Assembly (NCBI RefSeq): GCF_016680995.1
Contig: NZ_JAEQMG010000089.1
Coordinates: 1 to 5,492, forward strand
Source: Ruminococcus difficilis
Lineage (GTDB): Bacteria; Bacillota_A; Clostridia; Oscillospirales; Acutalibacteraceae
Reading direction: 5' to 3'
DNA: 5,492 bases
Shown here: positions 1 to 4,559 of the stretch, piece by piece
Layout of the letters: every line of letters starts with the position of its first letter
How positions within the stretch are numbered: position 1 is the stretch's first letter
The notes under the pieces: model-generated
What the model was told of the DNA's origin: nothing
The model's database searches: none
Seen by the model: only the letters and a program-made list of their open reading frames with translations
Made by a program: the position numbers and the translations under genes

Positions 1-111
1 TAATGTGTACACTGCGTTCTTGCCTATCCGCAGCATTTGCTGGATTTCTTCGACGCTGACAACATCGGGGTAAGAATCAAAAACTCCTTCCGTAAACCTA
101 TCTTTTTTCAT
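1..111 (-). CDS. Excisionase-type helix-turn-helix protein, N-terminal part (gene runs off the left edge)
   Basis: Only the first 37 residues are present. The reading frame is open to the window edge. The segment YPDVVSVEEIQQMLRIGKNA (residues 14-33) has the form of the HTH_17/excisionase family: an acidic lead-in, a 'SVEEIQQML' first helix, then 'IGKNAVY' entering the recognition helix. Proteins of this type bind near element ends and promote excision, and in many Firmicutes elements the integrase gene follows directly; here that would lie beyond the left edge. Two in-frame ATGs exist, at 123 and 111. The one at 111 is preferred because GGAGG (117-121 on the minus strand) lies 5 bases before it, whereas the ATG at 123 lies upstream of that site. 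A putative promoter at 195-200 faces this gene. Excisionase against another small MerR-like regulator cannot be settled from 37 residues. Confidence 0.75.
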   Translation of the reverse strand, partial: MKKDRFTEGVFDSYPDVVSVEEIQQMLRIGKNAVYTL

Positions 112-151
112 GTTTTCCTCCATATTATTACCAAATTCGACAAACAAGATG

Positions 152-160
152 TGATATGAT
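152..160 (+). promoter_or_regulatory. Possible extended -10 promoter for the STAND gene
   Basis: TGATATGAT fits the extended -10 pattern TGnTATAAT with one mismatch. No convincing -35 box sits 16-18 bases upstream, which extended -10 promoters can tolerate. Transcription would begin near 167 and cross the excisionase promoter and its repeats before reaching the STAND ATG at 268. This is the best plus-strand candidate I can see, but it is weak. Confidence 0.25.
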
Positions 161-194
161 TTTTACAGCCCTCAGTCCTGTTTGTTATGTGCTC

Positions 195-250
195 ATTCTA
201 CATCACGGGGAGCGAAAACACATTGAGCGGAAATTGACTGAAAATTGACA
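195..250 (-). promoter_or_regulatory. Putative activated promoter of the excisionase gene (three 11-bp repeats plus -10 box)
   Basis: On the minus strand GTCAA, GTCAA and CTCAA occur at an exact 11-base period (plus-strand ATTGA at 244, 233 and 222). They are followed by TGTTT, 15 bases, and a TAGAAT -10 box (200 down to 195). The last repeat falls at about -39 to -34, where a -35 box would be, and no good TTGACA is present there. That suggests an activator-dependent promoter. The predicted start is near 188, giving a leader of about 77 bases before the excisionase ATG. The same arrangement with the same spacing lies upstream of repA. The repeats and spacing are seen directly; promoter function is inferred. 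Confidence 0.5.
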
Positions 251-267
251 GTTTTGGAGTGAGAAAC

Positions 268-2556
268 ATGGAGCGATGCGATTTTAGTTCTGTGATTACG
301 ATCATCAGCGATCATATCAGCGAGAGCAAGCGCGGCAATCAATCCGATTTGATGTATGCGCTGTTTGACACCTTCGCAACCGACGAGATCAACATAGAAG
401 AAACCTTTGACGAAGGTGCAGTTTGCCGTTGGGTAAACGGTGTAAGGAAAATAAGCCCGAAAATCACAAAGTATTACTCGGACAACAACAAAAAGAGTTG
501 TCTGTCCTCCGACATAGAGCAAAATATTCTGCCGATGATGTATGACAGCGACATGGCAGTTCGGGAGATCTACGATCTGGTGATATATGACACAACCATT
601 TCCGACGGCGTAAAACAAAAACTGACCGCGGGATACCCGTTTTCCAACAGCAAAGAAAAAGCAGATTTCTTAAGCGCTGTGCTCTGCTTTTCGATGGAGC
701 GCAACTTCATCAAACGTGAACCCGAAAAAAGCAGTCTTAAAGATTACGGCGCGCTCTCCCCTTTTGTCAAAAACCTGATTTACGGCGCAGAGGTTCCGAA
801 GCCCTGTCGTTACTTCTGCGACAGAGCCGGAGAACAATCGGAGCTTCACTTTATGCTGAGCGAGTACGGCAAAGTGTTCCTGCAAGGCATACCGGGCATC
901 GGCAAGAGCGAGCTTGCCAAAGCCTACGCCCAAAGCTTTAAAAAGGAATACACCAACATCATCTACATCAACTACTCGGGCAGCCTGAAAAATGATATCA
1001 TCAAGCTGGATTTTGCCGAGGATTATAATGCGAACGAACCCGAAGCGGATCGGTTCAGACGCCACGACCGATTCCTGCGCAGCCTGAAAGACGACAGCCT
1101 GATTATCATAGATAATTTTAATACCGTCGCATCTGACGACGAAACGCTGAGTACGGTTCTTGCATACTCCTGCCGCATTTTGTTCACCACGCGCAGCCGC
1201 TTTGATGAATACAACGACTCCTACACCATTGAAGAAATGCCCGACGACGAACTGCTCGGCTTAATGGGCAGTCTGTATTCGGAAGCGGATAATCATTCCG
1301 AAATCCTGCGTGAGATCATCCATACGGTTCACAACCACACCTTCGCCGTTGAGTTATCGGCGCGGCTGTTAGAGGTCGGCATTTTAGCGCCGGATCAACT
1401 GTTGGAGAAACTGCGCGCCGAAAAAGCAGCGATGGACAGTGAAGATAAGATCAGCGCGAAGAAAGACGGCAAAAGCAGAAAGGCGACGTACTACACGCAT
1501 ATTCATACCCTATTCTCGCTGTACAAGCTCTCCAAAGTAGAATCGGAGGTCATGCGAAATCTCGCCTTAGCGCCGCACAACGGCGTACACGCAAAGTTGT
1601 TTGCCTTATGGCTGGAATTAAAAAACATGAATGCCATCAACGACCTTATCGAAAGTGGATTTGTCAAAGAATTGCCGGGTCGAATGATCGCACTTCACCC
1701 GATGATTCAGGAAATCGCACTCGACGAAATGAAACCTTCTGTTGTAAATTGCTCCATCTTCTTGCAATCCTTACAAACTATCTGCATGTGTCACGGCAAC
1801 GATGTGTTGTACTATAAACAGCTATTTGAAATGATTGACTCTATCGTCGATCTAATTGATAACGACGATATGAAAACCTATCTTCTGTTTCTGGAGGATG
1901 TATTTCCGTATTGTGAAAAATATGAAAACCACCATCTCATGCAAAAAGTAACCGATATACTATCCTCGTTGCTAAAGGACAGTAACGTCGGAGCCGATAA
2001 AGACCGCGCTTTGTTATATGATTACCTCGCAATAGTAGCGGATGATCCTTTAGTTTCGATTCAGTATGAAGAACGTGCCATTTCCACGATAAAGAAAGTC
2101 CATTCAGGCAATATCGTTTTAGTTTGCAATCTATATACAAATCTCAGTCACTTCTATCACATGAGTGGAAACATCAAATCGGCTCTCGACAATATGGGCA
2201 CTGCACTTCAACTCGCCAAAAAGTTTAAAATCGAAAATCATCACGACAATCTTGTCAGGAGAAGGAACTATGCTACTTTCCTTGTTGCTGCGGGGCAACC
2301 GCTATATGCTTTGGCAGAGCTAATGAAGCTCAGCGAAGTCATAGAATACCATTATTCTAATCAATCCTTGGATTACGCAATGGTACAGGAAGATATGGGC
2401 AAAATATTCTGTTGCTTAGGCAAAAAAGAGCAGGCAAGTAAACATTTCAAATATGCGTTTCATCTTTATAAAATCCATTTCCAATCAGAACCAGAGCGAA
2501 TAGAAGCCAAAAAACAAGAAATGATAATGTATCTTAGCATGGAAAAATTAATGTAA
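268..2556 (+). CDS. STAND-family NTPase: N-terminal unknown domain, NB-ARC-like core, C-terminal TPRs
   Basis: 762 residues. ATG 268 is chosen because GGAG (256-259) lies 8 bases upstream; the GTG at 259 overlaps that site. Residues 1-180 form an unassigned domain with a possible helix-turn-helix-like stretch CRWVNGVRKISPKI (53-66). The NTPase core has Walker A GIPGIGKS (207-214, Lys213), Walker B LIIIDNF (278-284), the RILFTTRSR sensor motif (303-311), HTFAVELSARL (357-367) in the place of the GLPLA motif, and LHPMIQE (476-482) near the winged-helix/MHD position. Three TPR-like helix pairs follow (about 616-652, 662-695, 701-737). STAND proteins are ATP-dependent switches in which the C-terminal repeats sense a ligand and the N-terminal domain acts. 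The protein should be cytoplasmic, with no signal peptide or membrane segment seen. Its place between two look-alike promoters fits a regulator (as in AfsR or MalT); antiphage defence is the main alternative. GC drops after about 1740. Confidence 0.92.
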   Translation: MERCDFSSVITIISDHISESKRGNQSDLMYALFDTFATDEINIEETFDEGAVCRWVNGVRKISPKITKYYSDNNKKSCLSSDIEQNILPMMYDSDMAVREIYDLVIYDTTISDGVKQKLTAGYPFSNSKEKADFLSAVLCFSMERNFIKREPEKSSLKDYGALSPFVKNLIYGAEVPKPCRYFCDRAGEQSELHFMLSEYGKVFLQGIPGIGKSELAKAYAQSFKKEYTNIIYINYSGSLKNDIIKLDFAEDYNANEPEADRFRRHDRFLRSLKDDSLIIIDNFNTVASDDETLSTVLAYSCRILFTTRSRFDEYNDSYTIEEMPDDELLGLMGSLYSEADNHSEILREIIHTVHNHTFAVELSARLLEVGILAPDQLLEKLRAEKAAMDSEDKISAKKDGKSRKATYYTHIHTLFSLYKLSKVESEVMRNLALAPHNGVHAKLFALWLELKNMNAINDLIESGFVKELPGRMIALHPMIQEIALDEMKPSVVNCSIFLQSLQTICMCHGNDVLYYKQLFEMIDSIVDLIDNDDMKTYLLFLEDVFPYCEKYENHHLMQKVTDILSSLLKDSNVGADKDRALLYDYLAIVADDPLVSIQYEERAISTIKKVHSGNIVLVCNLYTNLSHFYHMSGNIKSALDNMGTALQLAKKFKIENHHDNLVRRRNYATFLVAAGQPLYALAELMKLSEVIEYHYSNQSLDYAMVQEDMGKIFCCLGKKEQASKHFKYAFHLYKIHFQSEPERIEAKKQEMIMYLSMEKLM

Positions 2557-2564
2557 TACTAATC

Positions 2565-2598
2565 ACAGTCACGCACTTCGGTGTGTGGCTGTTTTTTT
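2565..2598 (+). terminator. Intrinsic terminator with TTCG tetraloop
   Basis: CAGTCACGCAC (2566-2576) pairs with GTGTGTGGCTG (2581-2591), giving 11 pairs including two G-T wobbles, around a TTCG loop. An A-T pair can be added at the base. Seven Ts follow (2592-2598). It lies 9 bases after the STAND stop codon and should stop that transcript before repA, so repA needs its own promoter. There is no matching T-run for minus-strand termination. Confidence 0.93.
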
Positions 2599-2653
2599 GT
2601 CAAAAATCAGTCAATTCTCGGTCAATGTGTTTCCTCTCTGCTTGCAATAGAAT
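2599..2653 (+). promoter_or_regulatory. Putative activated promoter of the repA operon (three 11-bp repeats plus -10 box)
   Basis: GTCAA occurs at 2599, 2610 and 2621, an exact 11-base period. TCAATGTGTTT, 15 bases and TAGAAT (2648-2653) follow. This matches the reverse complement of 195-250 at about 42 of 56 positions by hand alignment, with no gaps and the same repeat-to--10 distance. The third repeat takes the -35 position, which suggests an activator contacting RNA polymerase there. The predicted start is near 2660, leaving a leader of only about 17 bases before the repA TTG. Repeats of 11 bp are typical of OmpR/PhoB-type and SARP-type winged-helix regulators. The identity of the binder is unknown. 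Confidence 0.55.
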
Positions 2654-2661
2654 TACCGTGT

Positions 2662-2671
2662 AAGGTGGTGA
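2662..2671 (+). promoter_or_regulatory. Ribosome binding site that fixes the repA TTG start
   Basis: AAGGTGGTGA differs at one base from the ideal AAGGAGGTGA and ends 5 bases before TTG 2677. The alternative GTG codons at 2665 and 2668 lie inside this site, and the GTG at 2581 lies in the terminator stem. This leaves the TTG as the natural start. Confidence 0.8.
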
Positions 2672-2676
2672 GTAGA

Positions 2677-3366
2677 TTGACACAATTCATAACTTCTGAA
2701 AGCCCGATTCCCGCGCATATGGCGTTCCCGAGCTTTCTCTTGACAATGTCTGAGCTGAGCGATTCGGCAAAAATCATTTACTGTGTTCTGCTGTGTCGGG
2801 CGCAGCTTTCCCAAAAGCGCGACGGCTTTACAGACGAACACGGTCGGATATTCATTTATTATCCGATCAAGGATTTAGCCGAAGCCGTTCATAAAAGCGA
2901 GATGTCTGTCAAAACCGCGCTATCAACGCTTGAAAAGCATGAGCTTATTGTGCGCAAGCGTCAGGGCGTCGGCAAGGCAAACCGTATCTATGTAAAGTTC
3001 CCCGTCGACAGAAATCTTTCCGTGAGACAGACAGAAAACTGTCTTCCTGATGGAAAGAAAACTGTCTGTCACGCGGAAAGAAAACTGTCCGGAAGATATA
3101 TAGAAAGAGATAATAAGAAAATAGATAATAGAATGAGTAAGGCATACGGCAAATTTCAAAATGTTTTTCTCTCTGATGATGATATCTCTATTTTGCAACG
3201 GACTGTGCCGCCGTATCGGGAGTACATAGAGCGGCTGTCGGCATATATGCAGTCGAGCGGTAAGAGCTACGCCGACCATGCCGCAACTATCAGAAGTTGG
3301 TATCTTCGTGACAATCCTTCGCCGCCTGCAAGAAACTATGAAAGCGAGGAAAACGAAAGCTTATGA
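2677..3366 (+). CDS. repA: Replication initiator protein A, RepA_N family
   Basis: 229 residues from TTG 2677. Residues about 1-108 match the RepA_N initiator domain: FITSESPIPAHMAFPSFLL near the start, SDSAKIIYCVLLCRAQLSQ (29-46), a winged-helix segment with YYPIKDLAEAV (61-71), MSVKTALSTLEKHELIVRKR (76-95), and GKANRIYVKFP (99-109). A low-complexity linker (about 110-155) is encoded by DNA carrying iteron-like repeats. The C-terminal part (157-212) has YGKFQNVFLS and HAATIRSWYLRD, a module also seen in phage-type replisome organizers and likely to contact the helicase loader. The protein would bind the origin and start replication of the excised circle. Its stop overlaps the next start in ATGA. 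RepA_N is known from low-GC Gram-positive plasmids and conjugative elements; the origin role here is inferred. Confidence 0.92.
   Translation: MTQFITSESPIPAHMAFPSFLLTMSELSDSAKIIYCVLLCRAQLSQKRDGFTDEHGRIFIYYPIKDLAEAVHKSEMSVKTALSTLEKHELIVRKRQGVGKANRIYVKFPVDRNLSVRQTENCLPDGKKTVCHAERKLSGRYIERDNKKIDNRMSKAYGKFQNVFLSDDDISILQRTVPPYREYIERLSAYMQSSGKSYADHAATIRSWYLRDNPSPPARNYESEENESL
3010..3101 (+). repeat. Iteron-like array inside repA (23-bp period), candidate replication origin
   Basis: AGAAAACTGTC occurs exactly at 3033, 3056 and 3079, and the degenerate AGAAATCTTTC (9 of 11) at 3010. All are exactly 23 bases apart. Copies two and three share the longer GGAAAGAAAACTGTC. The first exact copy also forms an inverted repeat, AGACAG-AAAA-CTGTCT (3029-3044). 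Since 23 is not a multiple of 3, the three exact copies are translated in different frames (as EN-C, KTV and KLS), so conservation must act on DNA. RepA_N replicons are known to carry their origin within the rep coding sequence. Confidence 0.78.
3094..3137 (+). other. A+T-rich stretch beside the iterons, candidate DNA unwinding element
   Basis: This purine-biased A+T-rich segment starts in the last iteron unit and contains AGATAATA twice (3108-3115 and 3123-3130, 15 bases apart) and AGATATATAG (3094-3103). An A/T-rich region next to iterons is where duplex melting usually begins. It is also coding sequence for a lysine/asparagine-rich linker of RepA, so composition alone is weak evidence. Confidence 0.4.
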
Positions 3367-4214
3367 ACAACATCAACCAAATCATCGGCGGGCTGTTTCC
3401 GCCGCGCCAGCCGAAAGAGGACGAGTACATCAACGAAGCTGACGGATTGATCTACTGCGCCAAGTGCCGCACACCGCGGCAGTGCGTGATTCACCACGGA
3501 GAGCGTATCATCACGCCGCCGGTTATGTGCGACTGTCAGCGGATCACGGAAGAACGCGAAGAAGCCGCGTTTCAAAAACGGCAGGCGGAATTTCGGATCG
3601 AGCGCATGAAGGCGAGCGGTTTGCAGGACAGGTATCTGCACGATTACACCTTTGCCAACGACAAAGGCTACAATCCCGAAATCAGCAAAGCCCGCGAATA
3701 TGTCGCTCAGTGGAGCGAGATGAAAAAGAGCTGTATCGGACTGCTTTTGTGGGGCGACGTCGGCACAGGCAAAACATTCATTGCCGCCTGCATCGCCAAC
3801 GCGCTGATTGAACAGGGTGTGCCGGTTTTGATGACGAACTTCTCAAAAATTCTGAACCAACTGTCCTCCATGTTCAACGAGGATCGCAACAAATATATCG
3901 AGAGCATGAACAGCTACAGTCTGCTGATCATCGACGACCTCGGCATCGAGCGCAATTCCGAATTTGCGCTGGAACAGGTGTTCAATGTCATCGACAGTCG
4001 TTACCGCAGCAAGAAGCCTTTGATCGTCACGACCAACTTAACGCTGGACGAGCTAAAGCACCCCAAGAGCTTAGCGCACGCCAGAATCTATGACCGCATT
4101 TTGGAGCGCTGCGTGCCGCTCAAGGTTAGTAATCAAAACATCAGAAAGCTTAATGCAGCGGAAACTTTGAGCACGGCACGCAAACTGCTGACTGCTGAAA
4201 AGGAGGATTTATGA
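3363..4214 (+). CDS. DnaC/DnaI-like AAA+ helicase loader with N-terminal zinc-binding cysteines
   Basis: 283 residues. The N-terminal part has CAKC (32-35) and CDC (56-58), a likely zinc-binding cluster typical of DnaC-like proteins on these elements. The AAA+ core has Walker A GDVGTGKT (131-138), Walker B LLIIDDLG (187-194), sensor-1 VTTNL (222-226) and RIYDRILERC (241-250) with candidate arginine finger and sensor residues. Loaders of this kind place the replicative DnaB-family helicase on DNA opened by the initiator. Directly behind repA, this one most likely serves the element's own replication. The start ATG overlaps the repA stop in ATGA. A GAGG at 3346-3349 is somewhat distant, so coupled translation is likely. 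The related IstB ATPases of IS21 share this core, but no IstA-like transposase is present, and the cysteine cluster and repA neighbour favour a loader. Confidence 0.93.
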   Translation: MNNINQIIGGLFPPRQPKEDEYINEADGLIYCAKCRTPRQCVIHHGERIITPPVMCDCQRITEEREEAAFQKRQAEFRIERMKASGLQDRYLHDYTFANDKGYNPEISKAREYVAQWSEMKKSCIGLLLWGDVGTGKTFIAACIANALIEQGVPVLMTNFSKILNQLSSMFNEDRNKYIESMNSYSLLIIDDLGIERNSEFALEQVFNVIDSRYRSKKPLIVTTNLTLDELKHPKSLAHARIYDRILERCVPLKVSNQNIRKLNAAETLSTARKLLTAEKEDL

Positions 4215-4432
4215 ATAACAATTTTAACGATAAGGAAATGCTGCAGGCGAAGCATCGACTGGAAGAAGCGCAGGCGAGGAATCGCCAAAAGGAGCGAAAA
4301 GCACGGACAAGAAGATTGATTCAGGAAGGCGCGATTCTGGAAAGTGTCTTACCCGAAATCAAGCACATGAATTCAGACGAAATCAAAAATCTTCTGTTGC
4401 AGCGGTTGTTTTTTGGTAACATGCAGCCTTGA
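4211..4432 (+). CDS. DUF3847 family small protein
   Basis: 73 residues, highly charged. The first 37 or so residues read as a basic coiled-coil-like helix. They are followed by RKARTRRLIQEGAILESVLP (29-48), the conserved core of the DUF3847 family. Members are usually found just before MobA/MobL relaxase genes on Clostridia and other Firmicutes elements. Their biochemical role is not established; an accessory DNA-binding or relaxosome role would fit the position next to oriT and the basic helix, but that is inference. A perfect AGGAGG (4201-4206) lies 4 bases before the ATG, and the start overlaps the previous stop in ATGA, so it is translated with the loader. The stop lies 8 bases before the oriT region. 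Confidence 0.85.
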   Translation: MNNNFNDKEMLQAKHRLEEAQARNRQKERKARTRRLIQEGAILESVLPEIKHMNSDEIKNLLLQRLFFGNMQP

Positions 4433-4440
4433 TTTATTTC

Positions 4441-4514
4441 CCGAAGGGCGCACTTACTCACCACCCGTAATACGGGCGGTGGTACTGCTAAAGCAGACGT
4501 GCGCTCTCCGAGGG
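4441..4514 (-). other. oriT: oriT of MobQ type with nic site and inverted repeat
   Basis: The minus strand reads GAGTAAGTGCG then CCCTTCGGG. TAAGTGCG^CCCT is the nic core of MobQ origins (RSF1010/R1162, pSK41/pGO1, pIP501), which places cleavage between minus-strand bases 4449 and 4448. As in those origins, an inverted repeat lies just 5' of nic on the cleaved strand: ACCACCCGT (4460-4468) pairs with ACGGGCGGTGGT (4472-4483), with a 3-base bulge and loop AAT. An outer inverted repeat, GGGCGCAC (4446-4453) with GTGCGCTC (4499-4506), encloses this hairpin and a second one, CTGCTAAAGCAG (4485-4496). From this nick the transferred strand would lead with DUF3847, the loader and repA, and the relaxase gene would enter last. 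Confidence 0.88.
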
Positions 4515-4559
4515 TTACGGCTTATTGAAAGCCTGCTTAGAAAGAGGTGATTTTGAATT

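Noticed and set aside
136..142. TTCGACA, a perfect Spo0A box in reverse
   Set aside because: A 7-base match is expected about 0.7 times by chance in both strands of this window, and no second box is near it.
259..267. GTG 259 as start of the STAND gene
   Set aside because: It overlaps the GGAG ribosome binding site; ATG 268 has correct spacing to that site.
193..618. Minus-strand open frame of 141 codons
   Set aside because: It overlaps the STAND gene start antisense, has no ribosome binding site I can see, and the product resembles nothing recognisable.
210..2638. The inverted repeats around the STAND gene as terminal inverted repeats of a transposon
   Set aside because: No transposase or target-site duplication is visible, and the similarity extends outward to a -10 box at constant spacing, facing genes on each side. 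Paired promoters explain this better, although a duplicated or inverted regulatory segment remains possible as origin.
2581..2676. repA starting at GTG 2581
   Set aside because: That codon lies in the terminator stem and the added residues do not resemble the RepA_N family; TTG 2677 has a near-perfect ribosome binding site and starts the conserved region.
3010..3101. CRISPR array
   Set aside because: The repeats are 11-15 bases at a 23-base period inside a coding sequence, with no room for spacers and no cas genes.
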